A stretch of DNA of 64,000 bases, taken from NCBI GenBank assembly GCA_963932465.1, contig OZ010800.1, forward strand, positions 92,582,307-92,646,306, read 5' to 3'. The stretch is from Maratus speciosus. Lineage: Eukaryota; Arthropoda; Arachnida; Araneae; Salticidae. This document shows, piece by piece, positions 21,560 to 33,697 of the stretch. The number at the start of each line of letters is the position of its first letter. The stretch's first letter is position 1. The notes under the pieces are model-generated. The model did no database searches. It had not been told where the DNA came from and saw nothing but the letters and a program-made list of their open reading frames with translations. The translations under genes and the position numbers were made by a program.

Positions 21560-22530
21560 GACACATTCGTAATACTTTTGTATAACCCTGTAATTTACCT
21601 AGAACCTTTATTACGCGCCAATATGTAGTTAAAATTTTATTCAAACTAAAACATTCTTAAATTGCTGAAATCACATTTCCAGAAATTATAATTTATTGAC
21701 GGCAACGTATACTATTCTTTGCGTGGCCCTGTATATCATTTTATCTGTATTCTACAAACGGTTCTTAGTAAATTAAATGCAGTTCAGTGTAAAAATGCAT
21801 AACTCACTTAAAAATCACCTTTGAGCAACTTGCGCCCATACCCAGTTAACCTCACGAATACTTTTGTGTAGTCCTGTATATGAATTATAAGCATATATAT
21901 ACACCATATATTATGCATAAATATAGTGAATCATAAAAGCGCATATCATAATTAAAAATGCATTTCCAGCAATCATCGCTAATGAACAGTACTTCGGATA
22001 CAATATCGTATCTGAAATATTTTGTGTGTCCTTGTGCATGCTATATACACTTCGTATTATACATGAAATAATTCATAGTATGTAAACCTCAACGACGTAT
22101 ATCAATTTCATTATAAATCAAATAGATTAACATAATTAAAGTACGCCGCAAACAATTCCTTCCACCCCTATATCATTATGTATTGGAATTCCTTTTTTAG
22201 CTCTGTAAATTAACAATTATTCTTTGCATCGCATATTCTACAGAATACACATTTTCATGCGCTTCATAAATGCATATCAATTTTATTCTGATTGAAAGTG
22301 CGTAAAAGCATTAAAAATCATTTGAAACGATTTTTTCCCACAGGCCGTAATGTAACGGAATACTTTTGACTGTCCGTGTAATGAACTAAACATGCTACAA
22401 ACTTCATTACAAATAGGGACCGTGCTATGGTAAACGTCGATAACATAAAAAAAATTCAGGGCAATCCGAGTATATTTTTTACACGAGTTAGAGCGCGGAC
22501 AGACGGCCAGACAAACTGAAATCATAAACA
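21560..22530 (+). repeat. Diverged tandem array, 140-177-bp units, ending in GCGGACAGACGG
   Basis: Six copies of a CGAATACTTTTGTGT-(C/G)YCCTGTATATGA-like block start near 21571, 21711, 21856, 22012, 22181 and 22358, with spacings of 140, 145, 156, 169 and 177. Between blocks, GCAT-AT-A-TTAAAAATCA-TT-GAGCAA text recurs. The array ends with GAGTTAGAGCGCGGACAGAC and GGCCAGAC, similar to the tail of the 7.0-7.6 kb array. No coding capacity. Confidence 0.65.
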
Positions 22531-24525
22531 CTTTTTAACTTTATCAGGCATGAAAAATACTTTATCTTAATGCTTAAATATTATATTTTATTTTTTAATG
22601 CCAATAATTACGTGTATCGAAAACGTAGAAAATGAGTTTACAATCGAAGAAAATTTAATAACTCTTCTGAATGTCTAAAATTAAATGTTTGATTACAATC
22701 CCAAACAGCAGAAAAAAAATGCTTAAATACAATCTAAAAAAATAAATATATCAATTTGAAAAACACTAAATAATTAGTATTTATAATTGTACTATTAAAC
22801 AACAACAAACCACAATAGATGAATTAAATGCATTATTAGATTTAACAATTTCTGAAAACTCTTTCCATGTGTTATAAGGAATACTTATTATTTTATAATT
22901 TTGGCAAATGTTAAATCTGAAAACATTGGTATGAAGATTTAGGATTTTAAATACAAATTAAAAATATTATTAGCAAAGAAAAAAAATCTTTCAAAAGTTT
23001 CACTACTATAATATGTAAAAGGACATTTTCCCAGTATAATGTTAATTTCTAAATTGAAAGAGTTTCGTAATATCATTGTAATCGAATGTCATATTTAACT
23101 CCAAAATAATAATGACGATAAATACTGTGTTAGAATCAGTCTATGCGTCAGCTTTTTTTTTTCTAGCGATGGCAGATTAAGATATTTTACAGTATCGAAT
23201 CGGAAAATATCGCTTCTGAAAAGAATTCCAAATCAGTCTCATTGTATATAACGTAAAACTAATTTACTCTTCATAATAATTTATAAAACAGGAATAAAAG
23301 ATTTAAATTAAATAAGACATATCTTTTATGCTTCATAAATACTCTAAATAATATCCGTGTTTTATCCTAAACTGTCAGGCATCTTTCTGTTATCTTTAAA
23401 TAAGCGTTGAACTAACTTCCCCTAACTTCCTGCGTCAAAAGTTCTCCGATCCTTATTAAATGCGGTCAAATCCAGCGCAGACGATTTTCAGCAAGCAGGT
23501 GTTACCGTATTATTATATATATATATATATTTGTGTACAACAGATTTGGAGTTTAAATGCACACTAATTTTATCTTTATGTGAGTGTCTGTATTTAAAAT
23601 TTTCTATTTGAATTAAACACCTCCTTTTTTTTAAAGTAAAGTTTGTTTTACCCATAATAAATACAAAATATATATCTTCTTAATAAATGAAAAGGGAATA
23701 TAGAGGAAAAAAATTTCTTTGTCAATCTGTCATTAATTTCATATTAATTTTCTGTAGAATAAAACAATTTGTAAAATAACTTTTTTTAAAGTCATATCTC
23801 AAAAACACAAATTTGAAATACGAATAATTATATCATGGGTTTTGTATAAATTTTGTATATATATATTTTTTCGGAAAATGCTGTTTTTATTTAAAAAGTC
23901 TGAAAGAAGTAGAATTAAAAAAAAAAAAAAAAAAAAAAAAACTTAAAATACATAAACACTAACAGGAAAAAAATATGACTTGAATGCAAATTCTAAAGCA
24001 AGAAATGGATATATGACTAATCTCTGAAGACTCTTTCTACGTGCTCATAAAAAGCTGCAGACTTAACTCTAATAGAAAATTTTTAGTTTTAAACCACAGA
24101 AGTATTTCGAATACCACTAGTCGACAAAAAAATAAAACAACTTCCTCCCTGCAAACTAAACATGTAACGTGTATTTATTTAATATTCCTAATTTTAAATA
24201 TGCTATCAAATTGCTCCAGCACGTACCATTTTTCGGAGAAACACATTTATAATAATAACAATCAGTGGCGGATTATTATATTAAATTGATATCATGAAAA
24301 AATATGCTTTCACTGTCTTAGGTAACAAATTGATAAAATATAGCATGAAGATATAGTTTGTACCGTGCATTTTCCTTTTTGTGCCCCCCCTCCCCCTCTT
24401 TTCGTGTCCGAATTTACTATTTGCTATCCACAAATATATTTTCATTCCTTATGCCGCTGTAACTTGACCCTGTTTAAAATATTTCTGTTCATTTTCAAAG
24501 ATTTTTGAAGTTAATACTTTTATCA
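22531..24525. other. AT-rich; (AT)n and poly-A only
   Basis: (AT)n near 23513-23530 and poly-A 23917-23941. The 82-codon frame at 24041-24289 shows no domain. A C-rich patch is at 24384-24402. No gene is recognised. Confidence 0.5.
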
Positions 24526-24790
24526 CACTGTGACTTACAATATTGTGGTTTATTTCATCACATATGTGACGTGACGTACGTTACATGCAGTGACATCACA
24601 ATTTTTTTTAATTGCCAGAAAATATAATTTTACATAAAAAATATGTTTTGAATATTTTTTGTAATATTTTAAAGTTTTCTGAGAAGTTCACATCTCAGTC
24701 ACAATGTGACATCACTGAGTGGTGAAATTTTGGTCACAGATGTGACGTGACCACAGTGACTTACAGCGACGTCACAACGACATCATTATG
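24526..24790. repeat. Direct repeat dense in GTGACGTGAC / CRE-like words
   Basis: Two blocks, about 24562-24602 and 24731-24775, each read TCACA-ATGTGACGTGAC, then a CAGTGAC-like word, then a GACATCACAA or GACGTCACAA word. TGACG or its complement appears many times, including the palindrome GACGTC. A third set of TCACA and ATGTGACATCACTGAG words lies at 24690-24720. It may be a decayed repeat or a cluster of bZIP (CREB/ATF-type) sites. No adjacent gene supports a regulatory role. Confidence 0.45.
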
Positions 24791-25121
24791 ACCATGCATG
24801 CTATGAGGGCGAGTGATTTAAATGCACAGAAACTTCAACTCTAATTACGGGAACAAAAATTTATTTAAAAGAGAATTTAAAAGTTACAAAGAGGGCATTA
24901 CATTTTTAAGTGCTTAAATGGAGTGACAGCCTCGCTCATAAACAGCGCAACGAGGCGCAGATATTAATTGTTCACAATCGCGAGCCCAGAATAGTAATGA
25001 GACATTTAGCTAGAATTCCAGATATCTTGACGTTACAATTTATCGCCAATTAAAAAAAATTTTGGTGACTGAGCGAAGACAGACAAAGCCTTTGGTGAAA
25101 ACAACTTATTACCACAGTTAA

Positions 25122-25632
25122 CCCTTAAATGCCGGATTTTTCAAAAATCATTGTAATAATGGTTTTCGGCTTTCACTTTTTAAATAAATCTTGGGAAAAA
25201 TACTTTTAAAAAATCCTATTTTGTTTTAAGTATAGTTTACGGGTAAAAAACTGTTTGTTACTAATCGGCAATACTGGTCTTTAATTGAAAGAATAATTTT
25301 CCTTGATAGAACTCTATAATATTAAACACACACGAATTTTAGGAACTATAATAAGAAATAAATTTTACTAGCTCACTGCAGAACAAAATAGGGTATTTCG
25401 CAAACCGCCAAACAAAACGAAAAGAACATGTAGCAACATTTGAAAAAATAAATCTATCTTTATTCTTAAACAGTACAAGTGTTGCCATCCACATGTTGAA
25501 AATCGATTTAACAATATTTTCAGAATGTATTTTATTGGCAACATTAGGCATTATAACCTCAATATTATTCTAATAGTATTTTAGAACCTAAATGGGGTAT
25601 GTTGCCGAAAAGCAACACCAGGCATTTAAGGG
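25122..25632. mobile_element. 511-bp TTAA-flanked MITE, piggyBac-like
   Basis: The flanks are TTAA at 25118-25121 and 25633-25636. The termini are CCCTTAAATGCCGG at the left and the inverted CCTGGCATTTAAGGG-type end at the right, differing by one base in 14. A TTAA target and a CCC start are defining traits of the piggyBac superfamily. The interior is AT-rich and non-coding (a 70-codon minus frame is unremarkable), so it is a non-autonomous derivative. Confidence 0.85.
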
Positions 25633-25636
25633 TTAA

Positions 25637-27656
25637 TATGGTTCCCGTTCAAGACATAATTCAAAGGGTTGCTAAATAACTGTCTATGTGCTTATGAAAT
25701 CCGCGTCAAAATTCTGCGATTGTATACACTTGTTTATATTCGTTAATGGCTTTTTAGTCTAAATGATCGTTATCCAAATGCATAATCCATAGAGAGAGCA
25801 CTGTTTTTAGAATAAATAATAGGAATGATAAAATTATCTGTAATGATTTTTGATACAGGATTCTGATAAACTATATTTTATTTTTGATGTTAATTCTTTT
25901 CAACTGTCAAATATTCGTAGTGATTAAGATTGACTTATTTATGACGTGGGCGAAAACGTATGAAATTTTGAAGACGTAGTGTTACTTACCGCTGAATTTA
26001 TATTTTATTATCTTTTTGAATTAGACGTGGTGACGGAAAGAAAAAAATATTCTATGAGAAAAGAAAAAATGTAACTGACAAACTCAAATTATGAAGATGA
26101 ACATTTCAGAGTAATGAATTAAAGACTTTACAGAAAGGAAAAAAAAAAAAACATTTCTTAAAGTATCCAGAGTTATATTTAAATTGCTTTTGAATGAAGA
26201 AAGGGGGATAGAGTTAAGCCGATATGTAACAGAGTTTATTATAAAGTTTCCAGTTTTCAAATTTGTACAACATTTTTGGTGCCATGTTTGAATAGGTGCA
26301 AAATTTTACAATTTTTAATGCGACTATTTTTATTGTAAAAATTACTTAATTCAATCGGTAAAAGGTACGATTTTTCACATCAAATTTTCTTTTCTAAAAT
26401 TGTTGTGTGTAAAAGTTGGCAGTTATGTGATTGTGCTAATTTGTGGTTGCTACATTTCTGATGCATATTTCTCTGACAAACGCGTCATATTGTATTTCTG
26501 ATGAATTGCACATTAAAAAAAAACAATAAATTCATATTATAACTTAATACATTTGTGACGTTACATATTAAAATTATGTTGTGAACACATAAAAAAAAAA
26601 AAAATAGTTTTCGATTAGTGTTTAAAAGCATTTGCATGTTTTCTCTGTAGTAATTTATTTCAGTCTTATAATTTATGATGTTAAATTGTGGATTTATTTC
26701 CTTTGAAGTTATTATATAAATGATTAATCATTATTTTTCCTTTTATTTTTATTAATTATAATATAAAGAAAAAGTAAGCAAAACATAAACTTTAAAATTA
26801 GCTTCTTTCAAAGCACTCTATTAAAAAACTTTCTAAATTGCAAGCAGAAAAGTTAATATAACCTTAAGAACTTTAGATGTTTTACATTATATATTCATTT
26901 ATCCCCTTAGAGAAATTAAAATGCAGTGTCACGAAATATTGAGTAATTTTGTTCTGAACAAAAACCTGTCGAAATATTTAAGTCGTAAAACTTCTTTTAT
27001 AATATTTTTAGTGCATAAAAAAACCTAAGAAAAATCATGTTGCGCATACTATAAAAAACTGCAGCTACGAAATACACCGAATAAATTCACAGGAAGAGGG
27101 TAAATTAATTCTGTTTTTCTAATTTTTTTATAAATGATTTCTTTTACACCAAAAAGGATTGAATATCATAAAATATTAATAAAATACATTTTCTTTAATT
27201 TTCCATTAGCTACTTATAAAATTCTTGCAATTATATATTTGTACCGGAATTTATGATAAGAAATAAAATGATATGTTTTCTTAAGTTCAACATTATGCTT
27301 ATAATTGATATAACACTGTTCAAATTTTTTTCATTTTAAATATTTTTTAAACTGCTGTCAAAATAAGAACTGTAATCCTTCCTTCTGAAATTGTGTCAAT
27401 ATTATTAATCTTAGAAAAAATTTTCACGCAATAGAAAATTTTTCCTTTCACATGCATAGCTATTATTTTTACATTAAAATTTATACCATTCCATTTAACA
27501 ACACGTCTGTACTTAGTAAGTAGTTAATTACTTAGCATTAAAAGAATAGTGGAATGTAAAAGTAATGAGTGAAAAACAATTGAAATAAGTTCGCATTTAC
27601 TATATAAAAGCACAGATATATTTCTTAAAATTAAAATCATCATATGTAAATCAATA
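25637..27656. other. AT-rich; one copy of a diverged dispersed repeat at 26770-27000
   Basis: No gene. 26770-27000 (words TTGCAAGCAGAAAA and AAAATGCAGTGTCACGAAAT) has a diverged partner at 29355-29590, about 2588 bases downstream in the same orientation. Confidence 0.5.
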
Positions 27657-27660
27657 TTAA

Positions 27661-28264
27661 GGGGACGAGTGACCTTAAAAACCTTAAAAATCAATTTTTA
27701 TTTTTTTTGTAAATTTCACTTTAAATATTGTTCAAGGGATGCATTATGTTTGACATGCATTTATCACTAAAAAAATTAAAAAAAAAAATTATTTTTGAGA
27801 AAAAAATCCAATTTTACGTGTCGTCTTAGAAATCTTCGAAATGCCCCCTGCGCGTTCCATATTAATGAAAATCAACAATATATTTTATAAAAGTTTGGTT
27901 TATATGTATAAAAAACTGTGCATCGAATTTCATATATTTGAATATAAAGGTAAACTTTTTTTTTTTTGAAAAGTTAAAAAAAATTGATTTTTTTTTATCC
28001 TTTATATTAAAATATAAAAAAATTCGATGCACAGTTTTATTTATATATATAAACCAAACTTTTATATAAAAAAAAAATATATTGAGGATTTTCATTGATA
28101 TGGAACGCGCAGGGGGCATTTCGAAGATTTTTAAGATTTCTCTTTTCGCAAAAATATTTTTTTTTGTGATAAATGCATGCCATAATGCATATAATGTACC
28201 CTTGAGTAATATTTAAAGTAAAATTTAAAAAAATAAAAAATGATTTTTAAGGCTTCTCGTCCCC
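27661..28264. mobile_element. 604-bp foldback MITE, GGGGACGAG ends
   Basis: Almost the whole element is one inverted repeat: left arm about 27661-27950, right arm about 27980-28264. It includes matched internal words CGAAATGCCCCCTGCGCGTT and CTGTGCATCGAATTT. The termini are GGGGACGAGTGACCTTAAAA and its inverted, slightly diverged partner. TTAA precedes the left end; ATAA follows the right end, perhaps a mutated TTAA. The ORFs are shadows of the palindrome. Confidence 0.85.
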
Positions 28265-30500
28265 ATAAATCAATAGTTTACAAAACTTAGAGGTATAATT
28301 TAAATTATTTATTTTGAAAAGTGAAGCAAAAAGTCATAAATTTATGGTAACTACGACTGAGATAAATGGATATTTATCCAATAATTATTTTTCATACTAA
28401 TTAGCTAAGCATTTAAAATTTTCTTATAGCATTCGTTCTGTAACCAGCTAAAAATCGCAATATTAGGAGAGGGAAATGCGTTTTTTTAATTCTACTAATC
28501 CTAGGCCAAATTCTAGTTTTATAACAATTGATTTCTAAATATATATTTTGATTAATTTTAAGAAAGGATCTTCTGTATGTAATACGTCCAAATATGTATA
28601 GATAAAGAAAAAAATCATTATTTATGCATTTAGAGATTTATAAATTTAAGAAACTTAGAAAGACATATGAATTTGAATTTGAATTAAAACATAGTCTCGA
28701 ATTAGAGAATGAGAATGATAATTAAATGTTAAAGACATAAAAAATATGTACTAAATAAAATCAACAGTTACACCTTACTTCCATAGATCATTTACGAGTT
28801 TTATTGAATAGGGATTAATTAAAAAAGAGAATATAAACAAATAGACCAGCCTATTTCACATCATTAAATGTGCTACTTTATGCTATAGTGCTGTATTGTG
28901 GTATACATGAATATTATAGAGGCACATGGCAGTAAAATTTTGTGTGACTACATCGTTCTCAAAAGTCTTAGATAAAAAGAAAACAAAAGTAATTACATAA
29001 AGTGAAAACCATTTAAATGAGTTTTTTTAAAAGATTTTTGCAAGATTATTGCATTAAAACAAATGAATTGCATAAGCAAAAATGCTTTTCAGGTCATATT
29101 CATTTAAATGTCATAAATAATGTTAAAAACTCTTTTATATAACTCTTCTACAAAAACGTGAAAAAGAAATAAAAAAATAATAACATTTTAGTTTACGCAT
29201 AGATATCTCATGGAAAATTTATTATTTATCTGAACTAATGTATTTCAATTAAGTGATTAGATTTCATGGTACGCTTCTTGATTTAACCCTTAATAATTTA
29301 AGATATGTAATTTTATTTATTGTTGATAATTTTCTTTATAAATGATTGTACGAAGCAAAATTTGAGCAATTTTAAGCTTCCTTCACAGCAGTTTATTTAA
29401 AAATTTTCTAATTTGCAAGCAGAAAAATAAATATGACATAAATATGACATTAGGAACTGTAGGTTTTTGGCATTAGGGAATCTTTTTTTTTTAAATAGAG
29501 TAATTAAAATGCAGCGTCACGAAATAGTGAGCAGATTAATTCTGGACAAAAATTTGTTGAATTATTTAAACCGGAGGTTTAAGCTATTTTCCATCTATTT
29601 TCATACTTTAATAAAAACGTAACAGAAAGTCTCGATGTACAAATTGTAAAATCTGAAATTGTGAAACACTTTAAGAGGCTGAAAAAAGTCTTATCTTTAA
29701 TATTAGGTGCAATTATCTAAACTTCGCCAAACTGATTTATGAAATGGTAAACGTTAAGTGTTAAACATTTAAAAATAAAATGTGAATATCAAACATACAT
29801 TCATAATCTAAAAAAAAAAAAAAAAACATATTAAAGATAAAGGATTAAATTATGTAAAAATAAAATTAGCGATATTTTGTATAAAACTTCATCAACTAAT
29901 AATTCGGAAAGTTACTTATTAATATTATTTTTAATCAGAACATTATTTTCTTTTTATATTACCGATATAAATTTTACAATGTTAAAGGAATAACTGTTAA
30001 TTGTTTCTACAAATGCTAGTACACATTGAACCATTTTGCGAACATCTACTTTGATATATATTACATACATAAAACAGTCATTCGCAATTTCAGGAATTCA
30101 GTTATTTTTTATTTAAAATAAGAAATAATATTTCTTGCACTTTTGAATAGATCCTCCTTCTTACTAGTACTTCATGGAAATATAGAAAGGAAAAATGTTA
30201 CACGTTCAGCAAAAGTTATATAAATACTTCATATTTAATTTTTAATCCTACATTCTCTGTTAATATTAAGTAGGTTAAATGTGTTTTAAACAATCCATTA
30301 TTGATATGTTAATATAAAATGGGCATAACAATTTACAAGTAACTTTCAATTATTTGATGCCGTTTAAACTTAGATAATTTCACATTAATTTTATTTACTC
30401 GTATTCGTAAACTAGCAGAATCAACATAATGATACGCATAAATATAACATAATTATTTTTTCTTAAAAGGGTAAAATAAAGAGGATATTTATATAGTAGG
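28265..30500. other. AT-rich; second copy of the dispersed repeat
   Basis: 29355-29590 is the partner of 26770-27000 (TTGCAAGCAGAAAA, AAAATGCAGCGTCACGAAAT). No coding signal, ribosomal or tRNA sequence is seen. Confidence 0.5.
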
Positions 30501-31220
30501 CTGACCATTTAACGACCATCAAGGGACTTGGGCAAATCGGACGTTAAATCGAATGGACGTTAAACCAAAAGTTGTTGTTTTTATTTTTAATGCAGTTCAA
30601 TACTACCTAAAATTCAAAAGCAATAAAATCTATTCATTTATACAAATAAGATAAAATAGTTTTTCTAATTTGTCTTAATCTATAGAATTAAAAAAAATCA
30701 TAAACACTATCGAATAATTTTATAAAAATTAAGCATTTAACAATTTTTTTAAAAAATCACTTACATTAGTTAATAGAATTTTTTTTTTAATGATGTTATA
30801 GTTTTTGCTTCAGAAGACGGCTGAAAACTTCCAGAATGGGACCACTGATCATCTGAAAGTAATATTTGGAATTTTCTTCCCTTCCAAAATTTTCTTACCG
30901 TCTTGATGGCATCCTTCGCTTTGGAGGTGTTTCTAGACATCGTCAATTTCCTCGTCAGAAGAATTATTCGAAATGGCCTGTTCAGGATTAAATCATACTC
31001 CGAAATTTCTCCCCAATTTCTAACTTATCGTGAACGGCAACAAAATCTTCAAATGTAAGATTTTTCGGATTATGTTGGAAAGGTCGCTAAATCAAGATTT
31101 GAATTTTTTAGGAGTCGTTAGAACGAGCGAGGAAAACATTGTGAGTATTGTAAAATGGTCGAGACTTGGTCCAATGGTCGTTAAATCACGATGGGTCCCT
31201 AAATCGGTGGCCGTAAAATT
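30501..31220 (-). mobile_element. Internally deleted Tigger-like (pogo) element
   Basis: The left end has CTGACCATTTAACGACCATC, GGGACTTGGGCAAATCGGA and repeated CGTTAAATC/CGTTAAACC words. The right end has on the minus strand GATTTAACGACCATTGGACC with AAGTCTCGACCAT, preceded by CGATTTAGGGACCCATCG. Repeated (G)TTAAATCG words in the termini are typical of pogo/Tigger TIRs. Between them only the transposase C terminus remains (30770-31068), so most of the coding region was deleted. Outer borders are approximate. Confidence 0.65.
30770..31068 (-). pseudogene. C-terminal tail of a Tigger-like transposase
   Basis: On the minus strand the reading is NLTFEDFVAVHDKLEIGEKF, then (frame change) AISNNSSDEEIDDV, then (frame change) TSKAKDAIKTVRKFW and QILLSDDQWSHSGSF, to TAA at 30770-30772. 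The order DFV.VDD, acidic SDEE-D block, EAL.AI..LR.F is characteristic of the C-terminal extension of pogo/Tigger/jerky transposases, beyond the catalytic domain. At least two frameshifts are present. It lies inside TIR-like ends of the same type, which supports the assignment. Confidence 0.6.
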
Positions 31221-32250
31221 GCTTGTTTACTTTATATGGAATATTATCGTGAAATGAAAATAATATGGTTGGTGGAATATTTTGAGGAATTAATATAGGG
31301 GCTCTTAGAATACTATCAGTACAGAAATATGCAATATGATTTTTGTCAGAGGAAACATTAAGGCGAATATAAAAATATTCATAGAACAATAACAAAATAG
31401 GTACATCCAAAAGACATTTTAATTTTAATAAATTCAATTTAAAATAAATTTCTTCATCCAAAAAAGTGTTGAATACCTTTAAACATTAAAAAGACGCTAC
31501 ATAACTATTCCATATTTCCTGATATTTCCTTATCCATATTTCCATATTTTTCTTTATTAAACAAAATTTGTCATCACTAGATAAATTTATTTAAACTCTT
31601 GTAAAATTTATATGGATGAATAAAATATAAATATTTCATTCGATTTCACTTTATATTAATATGTATAAGAACTATGTTGCTAAGTTTTCTTTGTAATTTA
31701 TAAAAAATAATACAGATAAAACAAAATGAATTGGGACAATGTCATCACATAATTAATAGCCATTTTTTCTTTGTCACACGCACATTATTATTTTTATATT
31801 AAGGTTCATAAAAGTACATCAGCATCCAATTTACATTTAGTAAGAAGCAAAACATTTAGTATTTACTGGGGGTGCAAAATAGCGACGCAAAACAATTCTA
31901 ACCAGTTCAAGTTTGTTATGTAATTTCGTAGATAATGTTGTTAAAATGAAATACATAATATTTCAATTAATATTAATGCTATTAATTAGTAAATATTGTT
32001 AAATTAATTAGTAATTAATGTTAAATTAATAATTAACGCAAACTGCTATCAATGATTAATGCTAAATATATAGTATTTCAGTTAATATTATTTTACATGT
32101 TATTTTTACATATATTTAAATTTAATTTAAAATTTACAATTTTTTAATTCAAGAAGACGAAACGTGATGGAAAAATAGTACATATTTCAAAGCAACTGTT
32201 TGTGATTGACATATATTTTCTCATATCATGTAAGGAAAGCTTTAAAAATA
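31221..32250. other. AT-rich spacer
   Basis: Repeated ATTAATTAGTAATTAATG-like text at about 31965-32045. No gene. Confidence 0.45.
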
Positions 32251-32350
32251 TGAGGGAGAGTCGGAAAATAAGTTTCCCCTGTCCACTTGGGTCAGAGTTG
32301 TGTAAGAAAGTCAAAAAATAGAATGAGACATTAAAAGATAAGACATATCT

Positions 32351-33000
32351 TTATTTTTCTACATAATTACCAAGTACATTGAGACATTTTTCATACCGCT
32401 TGATAAGCTTCAAAAAGCCCTCCACGAAAAACTCAGGGCTCTGCATACGGAAGAAGCGTTGAACGGCTTGTTTGACTTCAGCATTGATTCTAAAGCGCCT
32501 TCCGCCGAGATTCTTCTTAAAAGCTGGAAACAGATGGAAGTCACTTGGTGTGATATCAGGACTGTGTGGCGAATGGTGTAGGCGCTCTCAACCAAGAGTT
32601 GCAATAAGGTTTTGCGTTGCCGTCGCCGAGTGTGGTCTCGCATTGTCGTCCAACAGCAAAACGCCAGATCTGAGAAGGCCAGGCTGCTTTTCCGAATCTC
32701 CTCTTTCAATTTCGACAGAGTGTCACAGTACCGCACAGAACTGGTGGTTCCATCTTCCAAAAAAATCCAGCAACAAAACTCCTTGGGCGTCCCAGAAAAT
32801 TGTGAGGAGCACTCAAGACGGGGTTCTTTCTTTCGGACAGGTGATGACGGATGTTTCCACTCCATGGATTCGATTCGGGCGTGAAATGGTGGACACACGT
32901 TTCATCCCCCGTCACAATAATGTTGACCTCAACCAAATGGTATATCGCTGTCTTGCACGTTCGCGTTCATCTGCTGTGTCGAATTTCGCCCATAGCCGTT
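32351..33000 (-). pseudogene. mariner transposase, catalytic part with frameshifts
   Basis: The minus strand reads VNIIVTGDETCVHHFTPES, then (shift) ESMEWKHPSSPVRKKEP, then LEDGTTSSVRYCDTLSKLKE, then (shift) GVLLLDDNARPHSATATQN, then HHSPHSPDITPSDFHLFPAF, KKNLGGRRF and KLIKRYEKCLNVLGNYVEK, to TAA at 32351-32353. All three catalytic acids of the mariner DD34D triad are visible: GDET, LDDN and SPD.TPSD. A TGA replaces the Trp of LGWE, and at least two frameshifts separate the blocks. The N-terminal DNA-binding part is missing. GC content is clearly higher than in the flanks. The 162- and 185-codon open frames in this block are a frame-shifted piece and an opposite-strand shadow. Confidence 0.9.
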
Positions 33001-33111
33001 CAACGCTTCGTCCGTATGCAAAGCCCTGATTTTTTCTTGGAGGGCTTTTGGAAGCTTATAAAGCGATATGACAAATGCCTCAATGTGCTTGGTACTTATG
33101 TGGAAAAATAA
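33001..33111 (+). pseudogene. Second, inverted mariner transposase C terminus
   Basis: VQRFVRMQSPDFFLEGFWK and LIKRYDKCLNVLGTYVEK, ending TAA at 33109-33111. It is the same protein end as in 32351-32466 but on the opposite strand and with several substitutions (F/V, E/D, V/L, L/W, N/T). It joins the minus-strand copy head-on near 33000. Confidence 0.9.
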
Positions 33112-33212
33112 AGTTATGTTTTATCTTTAATGTCTCATTTCATTTTTTGTCTTTCATACACACCTCTGTCCACAGTCGCCAGGGGAAACTTATTTTCCGA
33201 ATGCCCGTCGTA

Positions 33213-33522
33213 TATTCAGAGTGTATTCGTTAATCTCTGAAAAATACATATGGAGAGAATGCTTTCTAAATTCCGAAAAGTCCATTAAGTCGGGTAGTAC
33301 CTTTGGCTTGATGTCGTTAAGTTGCATAACATCGGATGGTACCTTCAAATAATTACCGATAAAATCAAACTTAAAAAGACTGAAACTTACCCGTGATATT
33401 AAAAATCCACAAATACGACTAATTTTTCTTCGAAACAATACGAACGTTTGATGGTTCGCAATGTCACAATTAAAAGAATGACCGCACCGCATAGGAAATA
33501 GGGAGACACATAAAGGTGTCAT
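33213..33522 (-). CDS. Unrecognised 110-codon open frame, doubtful
   Basis: The frame runs from 33522 into the end of the mariner (33190). Composition is less AT-rich than nearby DNA, and the peptide has an ordinary amino-acid mix (for example VLPDLMDFSEFRKHSLHMYF), unlike most chance frames here. I recognise no domain. No splice signal or poly(A) site was identified. It may be an old TE fragment or an exon. Confidence 0.2.
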
Positions 33523-33697
33523 TAATATCGTCTATAAAAAGAGTAAAACTTCCTTAAAGCACTCGGTTGTCCTGAACTTACTTGAAATAAAATATTAAAG
33601 TATTAAAAGTTTTTTTTTCTTTAATTCCAAATATCGGTGAAAGTATTAAAGATAAATATTGAGATAAGCATTTGATTTTTAAAATTTAAATCTTTAA

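Larger units (their letters stand above)
32251..33210. mobile_element. 960-bp mariner-like element with two inverted 3' ends
   Basis: TA flanks the element (32249-32250 and 33211-33212). The ends TCGGAAAATAAGTTTCCCCTG and inverse are nearly identical. The similarity continues inward for about 200 bases on each side through poly(A)-signal-like text into the last 36 or so codons of the transposase, which therefore occur twice in opposite orientations. The normal 5' end of a mariner, with HTH codons and 5' UTR, is absent. In effect the 5' end was replaced by a second, inverted 3' end. The arms are diverged from each other, so the structure is old or was built from two subfamily members. Confidence 0.85.

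Noticed and set aside
32410..32898. 162-codon minus-strand open frame as an intact gene
   Set aside because: It combines one true transposase segment with out-of-frame readings before and after. The real motifs switch frames.
32472..33029. 185-codon plus-strand open frame, the longest in the window
   Set aside because: It lies antisense to the mariner transposase remnant, whose catalytic motifs are on the minus strand. It is a shadow.
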